A stretch of 64,000 nucleotides of DNA from Chelonoidis abingdonii (taxonomy: Eukaryota; Chordata; Testudines; Testudinidae), in contig NC_133790.1 in NCBI RefSeq assembly GCF_003597395.2, positions 22,854,215-22,918,214 on the forward strand, written 5' to 3'. The notes under the pieces are model-generated. The model worked only from the letters and a program-made list of their open reading frames with translations, was not told where the DNA came from and ran no database searches. Positions 12,440 to 24,725 of the stretch are shown here, piece by piece; position 1 is the stretch's first letter; every line of letters starts with the position of its first letter. The position numbers were made by a program, and so were the translations under genes.

Positions 12440-14930
12440 TGGCAGAAGAGAAAGGAGGGTCAGGGCAAAACGGGAGGCAAGATCAAATCAGTACTTAGAT
12501 CCTATATACAAAATGCGAGATGTATGGGAAATAAGTCAGAAGAACTGGAATGCCAATAAATAAATACAACTATGACATTGTGGCACATACTGAAACTTGG
12601 TGAGATAAATACAAGCAATGGAAATTGTGTGGATGGTAATAGTTGCTCCAGCTAAGAGGAACGAGCGCGGAAAAGAGGAGGAGAGGGCCTTATTAAATTA
12701 AAAATGTACACACTCGCTGGAACTGAGGTGAGATGACATAGAGAAGGAAGTTGAAAGTCTCTGGTTACGATAAAAGGGGTAAAAAAACAAAGGTGTATAT
12801 CGTGCTAGGAGTCCTACTACAGAGCCACCTAACCAGTGGAAGAGGTGATAGGCTGTTTTAAAACAACTAACAAAATCAATCCAAACCAAAGACTGTTGAT
12901 GATGGGATTTCCACTATCAGAATATGGGAAATAACACCGCGGGGCAACAGACCTATCCAATAAGTTCCTGGAATTGGCACTGCAGACAACTTTTGTATTT
13001 CAGAAGTGAAAAAAACCTACTAGGGGGGAAGCCTGTTCTAAGCTGAATTTTAAAATCAGGGAGGAACCTTGTTGAGAATTTGAAAGGAGAATGGAAGCTT
13101 AGGTGAAAGTGATCATGAAATCATAGAGTTTGCAATCTAAGAAGGGTAGAAGGGAGTACAGCAAATAGAGACCATTGGATCAGGAAGGTGGATTTGGTAA
13201 GCTCAGTGAGCTGATAGGTAAGGTCCCATGGGAACAAGACTGAGGGAAAAACAACTGAGGAGAAGTTGGCAGTTTTCAAAGGTACACTATTAAGGGCCAA
13301 AAGCAAAGCTATCTGAGGGTAGAAGACAGAAAAAGTGGCAAAAGACCACCTTGGCTTAACCACTGAGATCTGTATGACCTACAAATATAAAAAGGAGTCG
13401 ATAAAAATGGAAACTAGGTCAGATTACAAAGGATGAGATATAGGCAAACAGGAATGAGGGGCAAGATATGAAAAGTGCAAGGCAAAAATGAACTCAAACT
13501 AGCTAATGAGAATAAAGGGAAACAAGAAGACTTTTGTCAATACATTAGAAGCAAGAGAAGACCCAAGGACAGGTAGGCCCACTCTGCTCCCAGTGAGGAG
13601 AGAGAAACATAACAGAAACTTGGAAATGTCAGAGAGCTAAATGACTTCTTGTTCAGTCTCACTGAGAAGTCTGAAGGAAGGTCTAATATAGTGAAGTGCT
13701 GATGGAAGGGTAGGATTAGAAGATAAAATAAAAAAAAGAGCAAGTTAAAAATCACTGAGAAAAATTAAGATGCCTGCAAGTCACCCAAGGGCCTGAGAAA
13801 TACATCAATGATACTCACAGGAGTTAATAGAGAGTACTGAGCCTCTAGCTATTATCTTGAAAAGTCATGGGAGATGGGAGAGATTCCAAGAAGAACTGGA
13901 AAAGGGCAAATATTAGTGCTCCGTCATAAAAAGGGAAATAAAAACAACCCAGGAAACTACAAGACAGTTTAATTAACTTCTGTGCCCAGGAAGATAATGG
14001 AGCAAGTATTAAAGAACATCATCTGCAAACATTTGGAAGGTGGTAAGGTGTAATAGGGAATAGCCAGCATGGATTGTAAAGAACAAATCGTGTCACAACC
14101 AATCTGATAAGCTGCTTGAAAGATAACACGAGCTTGTGTATAAGGGAGAACGGTGGATTGGTAATACTAGACTTTAGTAAGGCATTTGATATGGTCCGCA
14201 GATATCCTTACAATAAACTAAGGCAAATACAATTTAGATGGGCTACTATAAGGTGGTTCAATAACTGGCTGATAACCATACTCAGAGATAGTTAAAAGTG
14301 CTCCCATCTGGCTGGAAAGTATACAAGTGGGGTTCCGCAGGGGTCTGTTCGGGAACCGGCTCTGTCAAATACTTCCATCAAACGACTTAGATGTGGCATA
14401 GAAAGTAACGCTTATAAGTTTGGGAACGATCAAAACTGGGAGGGATGCAACTGCTTTGGATGGACAGGTCAAAATCAAAAATGATCTGACAAATTGGAGA
14501 AATGGTCTGAGTAAAACCGGATGAAGTTCAATAAAGACAAATGAAAAGTGCTTCACTTAGGAAGGAACAATCAGTTTCAACACATACAGAAGGGAAGAAG
14601 ACTGCTAGGAAGGAGTATGGCAGAAAGAGTCTAGGGTCATTAGTGACCACAAGCTAAATATGAGTCAACAGTGTGATACTTGCAGAAAAAAGCAACGTGA
14701 TTCGGGATGCATCAACAGGTGTGTTGTAAACAAGACACGAGAAGTCATTCTCCGCTCTACTCTGCGCTGGTTAGGCCTCAACTGGAGTATTGTGTCCAGT
14801 TCTGGCACCGCATTTCAAGAAAGATGTGAGAAATTGAGAGGGCTCCAGAGAAGAGCAACAGGAATGATTAAAGCTCTTGAGAACATAGCTATGAAGGAAG
14901 GCTGAAAAGAATGGGTTTATTTAATTTGGA
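12440..14930 (+). pseudogene. CR1 ORF2 remnant (endonuclease and reverse transcriptase)
   Basis: The order of readable pieces matches a CR1 ORF2: the endonuclease TETW segment (about 12590), the PGNY RT segment (about 13950), LDFSKAFD at 14167-14190 (the first catalytic Asp region), a degraded ADDT region around 14375-14440, and a VNKTREVILRS/LRPQLEYC-like region at 14720-14800. Stops and frameshifts separate them, so no protein can be made. The family copies its own RNA by target-primed reverse transcription. Confidence 0.75.
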
Positions 14931-15588
14931 AAGAAGAAGACAGGGGGAAATATAGCAGTTTCAAGTATCTAAAAGGGTGTCATCAGGAGGAGGAGAAACT
15001 TGTTCACCTTAGCCTCTAATGATAGAAAAAAAGCAGTGGGCGTAAACTGCAGCAAGGGAGATTAGGTTGGAACATTAGAAAAAGTTCCTAACTGTCAGGT
15101 AGTTAAACACTGGATAAATTTGCCTAGGGAGTTGGGAATCTCCATCTGGAGATATTTAAGAGTAGGTTAGATAAATGTCTATCAGGGATGGTCTAGACAG
15201 TATTTGGTCCTGCCATGAAGGCAGGGGACTGGACTCGATGACCTCTCGAGGTCCCTTCCAGTCCTAGAGTCTATGAATCTATGAATCTATGAATAATAAA
15301 GGAAACATCAGGCTGGATATTAGTTACATGGTATCAAACACTGACAGCCAGAAAGTGAGCCCAATTTACATACAGAGGCTTAACTCCATTGTTTAATCCG
15401 AAGGTACCTGTGCCCTAGCCTCTAAACACATTCACCTGCAGAAGAGCAGATTATGACAAGACAATTACTAAACAAATTGAATTTGAACTTTAAAATATCC
15501 TTCGACTACAGAATATTTTACACGTAGGACACTGTGGTACCTGTGTGGAAAGATATAATATTCACTATCTGGAGAGTAATGTGGTATT

Positions 15589-15902
15589 CAGTGTTGTCAG
15601 CTCTTGTGATTTTATTGCGAGTCATGCAAAATTGGTTTTTCTTTTACTTGAAGCCCCAGGTCCCGTCATAATGTGAATTCATGAGTTTCTTGACTTTCAT
15701 TTAAAAGAAAAAGTAAGCCTTTAGCCCTTATGTTTGTGGAGAAATGCTTGAAGTTGTGCCCTATATGCACCCTAAAGGTTCAGAAACCAGAAGGCAAATA
15801 AAGAGAACCCCAAATGTTTAAAATCTCATGATTTGTAAGGCAATCACATTCATTTTTATTACCTAATTCATGAATTTTGAATGCTTGGGGCTGGCAATAC
15901 TG
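15589..15902. mobile_element. MITE with CAGTGTTGTCAG / CTGGCAATACTG ends
   Basis: This 314-bp element starts CAGTGTTGTCAG and ends CTGGCAATACTG, which are imperfect inverted repeats (10 of 12 positions pair). It is flanked by GGTATT on both sides (15583-15588 and 15903-15908), a target-site duplication. The interior has repeated TCATGATTT-like words and no ORF. It resembles a non-autonomous DNA transposon common in turtles; the superfamily is not certain. Confidence 0.7.
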
Positions 15903-16693
15903 GGTATTTTTATATAATAAAGTATAGGTGCTCACCCAGGGATCAGGGTTTTATACAGAGTAATGTGGTAGGTTTTTTCAAACAAGTTAAAGGACTGTTG
16001 AGATTGACAGTGTTTCAGTGGAGGCCAGCCTACGCTCAAAACCATCATATTACACTTTCCTACCAAATATTCTACACTTTAAAAAAACATTAAAAATGGC
16101 ACCCTAGTGTAGCTACTCCAACTTCTGCCATGAGCAACACACAATTGAGGGAATTTTGTGTTGGGATGCGGGGTGAGTTAGAGGGAACAATCAGTCTGCA
16201 TCTGGAGGTACACCTCTAGTGTAGAAAACTCAATGCCAGCATGTCTGGAAATAATCAGTTATTTGAGCCAACCAATTCCTCACTCCCATATAAACCTTCA
16301 ACATTCATTACCACCCTGCCAAAATAGGGTCACTCCTATGTATTCTGGAAGAGGTTTGGCATTTGGTGCTCGGAAGCTGTGGTGTTGGGACCATATAAGT
16401 AGACAGGTCTTCTGCTAGCCCTGTTAATGCACCAGCAAGTGTCCAATGTATAATTCACCCTGCCAAATGCTCAAGAGACTGAGATAACAGTGTAAGAGGA
16501 CCCACACTGTGTGAAATGCCAGCTCCTGTGGCAGTGCTGGGTGGAAACTTTGCCACCTGTGTGATTCACAGACAGAGAAAAACCTTCATTGGCTCTGGGT
16601 TAGATTCTTGACCCACCTGTGTATACTAGGTTTGAAATAAATCTGATCCATAAAATAGACTCTTGATTTGGATTTCCCATCCTAACTGTAGAG
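15903..16693. other. Intergenic, nothing recognised
   Basis: No gene or clear repeat was recognised between the two MITEs. Confidence 0.45.
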
Positions 16694-16914
16694 CAGTGGC
16701 TCTCAAACTTTTTTACTGGTGACCCCTTTCACATAGCAAGTCTCTGAGTGCGACGCCCCCTTATAAATTAAAAACACTTTTTTATATATTTAACACTATA
16801 ATAAATGCTGGAGGCAAAGCGGAGTTTGGGATGGAGGTTGAAAGCTTGCAGCCCCCCATGTAATAACCTCATGACCCCCTGAGGGGTCCTGACCCCCCAG
16901 TTTGAGAACCTCTG
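16694..16914. mobile_element. hAT-like MITE with perfect 8-bp target duplication
   Basis: This 221-bp element has CAGTGGCTCTCAAAC at the left end and GTTTGAGAACCTCTG at the right, an imperfect terminal inverted repeat of about 15 bp. CTGTAGAG lies on both sides (16686-16693 and 16915-16922), a perfect 8-bp duplication as expected of hAT transposition. It has no coding capacity, so it would have been moved by a transposase supplied in trans. The interior contains a run ATATATTTAACACTATAATA. Confidence 0.88.
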
Positions 16915-18519
16915 CTGTAGAGTCTGGGTTGTACTGTAAGCATAGGGTCCCTTGTAGAAGATGGTTCTCTTTGGTTGCTTGAAATAAGCCACAGGCAGCC
17001 ATTAGTGCTGATGTGCAAAAAGCACATGCTGAAATGTGGAAAAGTGAGCTTTGCCAGGACAGTTGGAAAGAGAAAACAGATGCCCCCTGTGGTTTAAGAG
17101 AGAAGAAACTGAGGTATTAGTTGACTTGATGGAAACTGGTTATGTCTGGAGATATTGGGGCAAATTCATCCCTCATGAAGACATTGGATTTATACCAAGG
17201 ATGAATACGGCCTTCAAGCAACACAGGTGTGGGGACGGGGTTGAAACTCCTCAGTCACATAGCACCAACTGTTTGGGTTTCACAAGGTACTCTGGAGGCT
17301 CCAGCTTAGGTGGCATGAAATAGATGACTTGAGTCTATCACCTCTCAATTACCTCTCTGTGGGAGAGGGCATCTAGCTCTCCAAGGAGGCTGCAGTGTCC
17401 ATCACTGAAGACCCTGGTGTAGGACCAGCCAGCAGCAGCAGGAGTCATCCCAAGTGCTGTTCAAACTCCATCCCCTTGGGGCTGCTGGTGGAGTAAGTCA
17501 AGCAAAGGCAACAAGACTTTTAGTTTGTTCCTATCCTTGTGAAGTGCACAGCTAGAAAAGTGACAGCTATTTCCAACCCCTTTGACTTAAGTGTAAACAC
17601 CTCTTGAAAAAACTGATAATATTAAACATGTAAAAAACCCACAAGGGTCTCTGGAGCTCTCTGTCGCCAAGCTAATTACAGCAGATGTCCCCAGAAAATT
17701 GTTTCTCTGTGCTGGACCCAACTGGGTTCTGACATGTGTCCCCATGAGCTACCCAATCAGCTCAGCAGAAAGGAAAAATGTGTGCTCATGTCCTCTCTTG
17801 ATGCTTCATTCACAGGCTCCACCACACTCTCTTTCCCAGTGGCTCTCATTTGCTGTGGTCAGTGGGATGTTGCAACCAGAATTTGATCAAAGCTGAAACA
17901 GACAGATGGGCAGTTCTCTGTCAGAGAGGGTCAGCCATGAAATTCAGATCTGTGCACCCCAACTAGTCAGTGAATGGCATACTCTTGGCACCAAGCTGAC
18001 ACCAGCAGAAGCTGAGACCCTCCAGCTGCCAATCAGAGTCCCATCCCCACACAGCCAATCCACTGCAGCTCCCCTCCTCCTGTCAAAGGTTGTTGCTGCT
18101 GCTGCCCTACCAAATCCCATGTAGCAAGCACAGATTATATAAAGTCATCCCTCAGAGCCTGTCCTTGTGCCATCACCCCCGAGTTGCCTTAATGACAGAT
18201 GCACAGGCAAATGGTTTTCATTGCCTTCCTCATTAGGGAGAGAAGCAGTGTTGTGGGGAAGATATCACTGACTCTGGGCTGCAGAGGCTTGACACAGAAC
18301 TAAGAGAGGATTGTCCATCTTTCAGTGATAACAGCAGATCCATTCTACAATACGTTAGGACCCCCTACTAATATCCATATGGGAGTTTGTGGGAGGGAAG
18401 CAGGGGGAAAGAATCTGTGCATTCCCAGCTTCAGAAGACTGAGCCCCTTAACGCCAACCCAAACATGATGGAGAAGGGGCAGGGCAATCTATCTATATAT
18501 ATTAGGTACTTAATTATAT

Positions 18520-18660
18520 GGGCCACATTAGCGCAATACTCAAGCATCTCGCAATCTGAATATTTTTTATTTACCCTCACAACACCCTGTGAGGTATGGA
18601 AGTGTTATTATCCCCATTTTACATATCAGCATATGGGGAACTGAGGGCAACACCTAACTC
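18520..18660 (+). repeat. MIR SINE relic
   Basis: It contains CTGTGAGGTATGGAAGTGTTA and the conserved MIR 3' segment TATTATCCCCATTTTACATA followed by GGGGAACTGAGGG. MIR is an ancient tRNA-derived SINE shared by amniotes. Confidence 0.65.
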
Positions 18661-19009
18661 CTAGATACCCTGCCACCCAGTGGAATTCACAGCCCTGAGT
18701 TAGGCACCCAGGTTCCCCAGGCATTGTATGGGAAGAATTAGGAGCCTAAGAAAGGGATTCTCAGAAGCCAGCAAGCTGAGCGGGGAGCCACCTAAGCCAG
18801 CCTGGAGTAAAATGCAGAGGAAAGGGGTAGGACATAGAGCCCAGATCCACAAGGTATTTAGGCACCTAACTCACATTGATCTGGGCCTTTGGTGCCTGAC
18901 AGGTTGGAGGGAGCTGCCTATCTCCATTTGGAGTTCTCTCTCATGAATCCTCTCCTGAAGTAGTGATGTTCTGAATGTCAGTGATATTTAAATATTGGGT
19001 TTAGTTGCC

Positions 19010-19125
19010 TAATGAGGCAGTTAGGCACCAAAGACTCTTTTTTATTCTAGCCTTAAGTGATTTGCCGAGGGTCACACAGGAAGTCTGTGGTAGAGCAGGG
19101 AACTGAACCCCAGACTAGCACCTAA
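19010..19125 (+). repeat. MIR SINE relic
   Basis: The segment AAGTGATTTGCCGAGGGTCA followed by CACAGGAAGTCTGTGGTAGA and GCAGGGAACTGAACCC matches the central part of MIR. The 5' and 3' extremities are lost. Confidence 0.6.
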
Positions 19126-20034
19126 CCCACCATTCTTCCTCTGTAGGCTGGGGTGCTCAGCTCTCCTGAAAATAATCAGTAACTTAACATTTGCCCTTGA
19201 TTCAAGAATCTCAACCTGTTACCATGGCTGATATCTCTGTTTTCTGTCCTTAACCAATGGGTGATACATTGATACCAAGGAGTTCTACATCAGGGGATCT
19301 CGTACAAAAGCCGTCTTCCTGGACAGGCAGCCAGAACTTCTTTGGAATTTATCCCCATGAGTTGTACTTTGGAGTAAAGCCTGGAGGCTCCTTTGTTGGA
19401 CACAATCAACTTTAGTAATTGCATCTGGCCTGCCCTGGTATTCCCTTGGCACTGACCAAGGTCTCAGGGTCCTGTCCCACCAGCAGGCATTGAGGAGCTT
19501 GTTCTAGATGGGAATCTCTAAGGACATTACAGCATACTAGGTCTGTGGGAGTTCTCCCTGTAGCATCACTGAAGTGCTCTACTCCAGCCTTACAGATGGC
19601 AAGAGGTTAAAGGGCTACCAGTTGCTGATGGAGGCTGTGTGAAGATGAACAATTTTGGAATTCCACATAATTAATTAGTAACTTGCATTTATCTTCAGAG
19701 CCTTCTAACACCCTTCTAACACCCCTCTGAGGCAGGTATTAAATATGTATTTTATATAGGGTATGTACATAGACTAGACTTAGATGAGATAAGTTGCAAA
19801 GTTTCCATACGGAGAACCGTGAACAATCCTACATTACGTCAACTAGTATCCTGGCCTTCTCCCTAAGTGAATTAACTAGTTTGGAATCAGCTATGCAGAA
19901 GAACAGCTTGAGAGCTGCTAATGAGCAGTGTGCTGCCCCTCCATTCCTGCTTAAATCTCTCACTATGAAACAACTTTTCTATGTTTAATGGAATTCAAGG
20001 CTATACAAGAGGGTGCTTTACATGGCTACCCCTT

Positions 20035-20370
20035 CAATATACACCAGTGAGTAAAGTATTACTATTATTCCTATTTTACACATGAACAAACGTGGAGCTC
20101 AACAGTTTAGGCTCAGATCATCAAGGTGGTCTCTAATTTTAGATGTGTCAGTTATTGAAAGCCCAGCTTTAAACATCTTGAAACTGATTTTCAGACATGC
20201 TGAGCACACATACCTCCCATTCATTTAAATTGGCATTTAGGATGCTCGGCCCTATTAAAACATTTTTGCCAAAGTGACGAGCCCAGGACCATGTTTTGAG
20301 TCAGTGAAACAGCAAAAATAGAACCTGGGAGTCCTGACTCCTAGCCCCCTGCTCTAACCACTAGACCATG
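20035..20370 (+). repeat. MIR-like SINE relic
   Basis: It has TATTCCTATTTTACACATGA near the left. The right part reads GGGAGTCCTGACTCCTAGCC then TGCTCTAACCACTAGACCAT, a known MIR-type ending. The middle is too diverged to align by eye, so this could be two adjacent relics. Confidence 0.5.
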
Positions 20371-21214
20371 GCTTCTCAAACACACCTTACACATGGCAGG
20401 ATAAAGGGGAAGGGCTTTGAAGATGCTCCGAGCAACACCTTTGGCAGTTCCAGCTGATAAGCCAACAAGTACAGGCCCTCTGCAGCCTAGGCAGATGCTC
20501 TCTCAGCTCTGCCACTATAACAGAAACGGGGCAAAGGAAAAATGGGTGTTGTGCCTGTTTTAAAAAAGAAATCATAAGACATCACATCCTCTTTCACCTG
20601 AAGAAGCCTCCTGTTAATTAGTGACTAGCTTGAAAGGCTAATGAGCAGCAGTGACATGTGAGCTGCTAAGCAGGACCTGCTTTTATTCCTAAGTGTAAAG
20701 GTCTGGACAGACTTGTTATTGATCTGAGGGCCCTGAGCTCAAGGGGAAAGGCTGGGAGGGGAGAGATGAGAAAGGGACCAGAAGCTGAGAGAGGACTTCC
20801 CAGCCCTTAAAATGAAAGTCTGTGCAGAAGCCAATGTGCCTGAAGAATGTGCTCTTCTGTCTCAGTGACCTTGCAAAATGAGAAACAGAACAAAAAGCTT
20901 CAGGCAACAGCAGATGGAGGCTTTAAAAGGCAGTTTTAATTTTAGCCAGATTGTTTTGTATGTTCAATCATAGGGTTATTTTGGGATAAAATGTACTTAC
21001 ACTGGAACAAGATACAGGTAAAGATCAAGATATTTGTCAGCCCCCAATATACCTGGGACTTAAAATAATAACAGGGCCTCTAAATCCAAACCAATTCTTC
21101 CTACCTTGGAAGCACACCTTCAGCCCACCGAGGTGACTCTGGCAAAAGAAAAACATTCTTTTTCCACCTTCGCTCTCTCAATGTTATTACTACTACTACA
21201 CTGCACTCAGAGCA

Positions 21215-21420
21215 CACTCTTGATTCAAGGACCTCAAAGTCCTTGACCATCTTTAACTAAGCCTCAAATACCCCTGTGAGGCAGACAAGTATTCTTAGCT
21301 CTGCATGGAAAATGGAGACACAAAGATGTGTGTACCAGCAAGACAGCAGTAGAGCAAGGGGCAGAACTTAGATCTCCTGTTCCTAGTCCTGTGCTTGTAA
21401 CCACGATACTTGCTAGCACT
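21215..21420 (+). repeat. MIR-like SINE relic
   Basis: CCTGTGAGGCAGACAAGTAT, then AAAATGGAGACACAAAGATG, then an ending like CTAGTCCTGTGCTTGTAACC, match the order of MIR segments. Confidence 0.5.
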
Positions 21421-21724
21421 TCCTTTTTCAGCCCTACTCTGCTGTTATGAGGAAGACATTTGCGTTATCTCATACCACACTGCAGTCCTTCTGGGATTCC
21501 TCTCTCCTTGGGCTGCCAGCCCATCAAATGCTGATGAGTGCTCTCTCTGACCTTTTTGGGTTGGTCTGATCAAAAGGATCTGGGCATCAGCTGCCAGGGA
21601 CACCACCCAGTCATGGAATCTGGTACCTGATCCCTAAGCTGATCTTCCCACATGCACACACAATGATCAGAAGCAACTGACTGGAGATAGAGAGGGATGG
21701 ATGCTCGGCAGGATGGGCACAGGT

Positions 21725-22035
21725 GCATAGTGTGGACATGCAAAAGCGATTTAATTACTGCGGTGGCTATATGTCGCCATAACTTAGGTCGACATAATTT
21801 TTACTGTAGGCATGCCCTTACACTTTGTCTATACTAGAACTTACTTCAGTATAATTTACAAGGGAGTGACTAATCCAGAGCAGCTCTCCCACCAACATAG
21901 CTACCACCTCTCGTGGGAGGTGGAGTAATTAATCTGATCGGAGATCTCTCTCCTGTCAACTTAGAGCATCTTCACCAGAAGTGCTAGAGAGAGACAGCAG
22001 CTCTTCTGGTGTAAATGTAGCCTTAGTCTAGAGCC
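21725..22035. mobile_element. Diverged MITE remnant(s) with short palindromes
   Basis: The pieces AACTTAGGTCGACATAATTT, TTGTCTATACTAGAACTTAC, the palindrome CCACCTCTCGTGGGAGGTGG and GGAGATCTCTCTCC resemble a family of turtle MITEs with GTCTACACTA-like ends and internal hairpins. There may be two adjacent pieces, joined at about 21815. The ends are too diverged to define a target duplication. Confidence 0.5.
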
Positions 22036-22384
22036 AAATTAGCCGTGTCAGGAGATCATGTTTTAACATCATTTGATTTTACATTATGACCAAATAGTGT
22101 TATATGCATGTAACAGACTCATATTAAAAAACAAAGCTCTAATATGGCTGGGTGACATGGTTATTACATGGTTTAGTTCTAGCTATACAGGAAAGATCAA
22201 ACTACATTATAACAAGGATAGAGCATTATTATATTACAACCTGACTTTTAAACCCACTACTTTAGCTGCATAGATGGGGGTCAGGAGGTATTATGAGAGA
22301 TGCACAAAGCAGATACTCTCATCACAAAGCTGCTCCAGGTCTGCCTTCTTCCTTTCACTGGGTCCCTGTGCTATATTCCCAGCT

Positions 22385-22510
22385 CTGTCACTAACTCACT
22401 TAACCTCTTTGTGCCTTTGACCCTTTCTGGGACTTGAACAAGTCACTTAGTGTCTATGTACATCAGTTTCTCCTTCTGTAAATGAGGATAAGAATAATAG
22501 ATATTAGCCA
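22385..22510 (-). repeat. MIR SINE relic
   Basis: The order GACTTGAACAAGTCACTTAG, CATCAGTTTCTCCTTCTGTA, AATGAGGATAAGAATAATAG is the reverse complement of the MIR core and tail. Confidence 0.65.
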
Positions 22511-24544
22511 ATAGTGAAGAAAACATTCACAAATATTAATTCAAACTTGAAAGTGAATTTTGATTTAATCATATTCACATCCCTTCACATTCACTGTCCA
22601 TGAATATTTAACTGCCACAAATCCTCATGAAAATATACTATTAAAAATTAATTTATCTTGTAAATTTCACATTTTGCACCGGTTTGGTTAGTTACATAAG
22701 TCATCCAGTCCGGGAACAGAAACAATACCACAGGACTTATAGAAACAGACCACACACTACAAACTGCAAACTTTGAATGGAAAGTATTTCACAAACTACC
22801 CTCAAACCAGGAATTTTTCCACTGGAGACATTTGTCAGTAATTTCAAATAGCAATATATTTGCTAATTCTCAGATATGTTTGCAGATAGAAAAAAAGTAT
22901 AAATTCATTATGTAAATTGTTCATTGCAGTTTATTCACACAGCTCTTCCTAATACAAATCCAATCCAACCCTATACCTCCTAAACAAGGATGGCCTGAGG
23001 AGTAACTACGTACTTTCTGTAAAGACTCTTGAAGATGAAAAGTAATTTATATACCAGGGATCAGGTCATAGATCTTGATGAGCTTTTCTTGAAACCCCCC
23101 CAGGAATGAGGTTGGGGAGATAAGAGAGACTTCGGCCTCCCCTATTCACCTTTCCAACTTCCAGGCTAATGCCAAAAAGACTCATTTTTAATGTCCCTAA
23201 ATACAGGCGGATATGGAATTGAGTCACAGGAAGGTCAGAGCCAGTTTGTGTTGACTCATCCTCCTGAGGCCCTGAGCAGACACAGTGAAAAGGTGAAGCA
23301 CATTATGTCAGCTCCTGCAGGCCTGGCTGAGGGCTTAGGCAGCTGAGCACCAGTGTTCTGGCTGTCCATCTCTGGAGCGGAACTGCTTAAAGGTCAAGGA
23401 TGACAGAGGATGCTAGATCTCCATCCCACAAGCAGATTCATCCTCTGCCTGCTTCCATCCCCACTCTGCATTTCAGGAAGTTTCATAATAAGAAAGGGAA
23501 AGCCAGTGGGGTCCAGGATACTCTGAGACGTTTCTAATAGACTTAGACATTTTGGGGGAAGATCATTGGGTGTTAGCTAGAATATATCTAACTGAAGTCC
23601 TGGTAGAAACTCTGACGCTCACCTATGGGTAACAACTCTGGGACCTGTTATGGCAACTCTGAAACACAGTTTCTGCAACTCCCCAGAGCATGTGGATTTA
23701 TATCAGCCACTTCCTGCACACTCTGTATTCTTGATGAGATGGAATCAGTATATAGATTACAACTGAAGACATGCAGCCTGGTGACCTTTCCCAATTAACC
23801 AGTTTACTCTGTAACAGTCCAAGATGAAGACATATTTATAGACTGTCTTTAATCCAAAGTTCTCAAAATGTTTTACAAACTATTTACAATGTGCTTAATA
23901 CACAGTACGGAGCGGGGACACTATCATCCCCCACTCTTCTTAACACTGAGTGACTCTGTTTTGAGGAGACACCCCAATCAAAAACAGCTTGTCTCCTCTA
24001 GCATCTCTTAAGTCTCCCACAGCGAGGCAACCCCAACCCACTGACACAGCAACTCTCTCAATTTAGTCTTTATCCGGAATCGCTCTCCTGCTGAACTTCT
24101 CTATCTTTGACCCCCACTTTCTGAGCAGACGCCTCTCTCGTCTCATGGTTGTTTATCCCATCCTTCATCCACACAGATGCATGAATTCAGGCTTTAACAG
24201 TTGGTGAAGTGTGTTTGTTGAACTCAGTTTTGAAAAGCAAACAGTGGTGACCAACACTATCTTCAGGGTCAACATGCCCAGTCATACTGGGTCCTGGATC
24301 TGGAAGCCATAGAGAAAATATAGCAATTGTAAATGTTTCTGAGAAGAAAGGGAGCAGATGTTGTCATAGCAGACATACCACATCCAGGAGGATCCATCTT
24401 AGTCCTATCAGCAGGTTCAGTGAAGGTTGCAGCTCGGCAGAGGTCAGATGCTTTGGGCATCTTCACATACTCACAGGAATCATCCCATCAAGGCCTACAA
24501 GGAGCATTCTCTCATGGTTAGAAATGAACTGGAAGTTAGGACTT

Positions 24545-24725
24545 CTTGCTTCTATTTCTGGCTATCCTACAGACTTGTAAGAAAGTTATTTAGTTTTTCT
24601 CTGACTCAGTTTCCCTCCCTGCAAAATGGAGATCATATCTACCTCACAAATATGTTAAGAGGCTTCCTAATTCATTACTTCTTGTAAAGTGTTTTGAGAT
24701 TCTCAGACAAATGGCATTATAGAAG
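24545..24725 (-). repeat. MIR SINE relic
   Basis: CTGACTCAGTTTCCCTCCCT, then AAAATGGAGATCATATCTAC, then AAGTGTTTTGAGATTCTCAG match MIR in the minus orientation. Confidence 0.65.

Larger units (their letters stand above)
11080..15294 (+). mobile_element. CR1 LINE, nearly full length but decayed
   Basis: This is one element of about 4.2 kb. It contains 5' UTR-like sequence, ORF1 remains at 11250-11760, ORF2 endonuclease remains from about 12440 (a TETW segment near 12590), and reverse transcriptase from about 13900 (PGNY near 13950, LDFSKAFD at 14167-14190). The 3' tail at 15220-15294 reads GACTCGATGACCTCTCGAGG and ends in ATGAATCT repeats, the typical CR1 terminus. Frameshifts and stops are frequent throughout, so it is not active. 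Confidence 0.85.
16923..21720. other. Intergenic with MIR relics only
   Basis: I recognise only scattered MIR-like pieces here (listed separately). The reading frames present are short and lack recognisable motifs. Confidence 0.45.
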
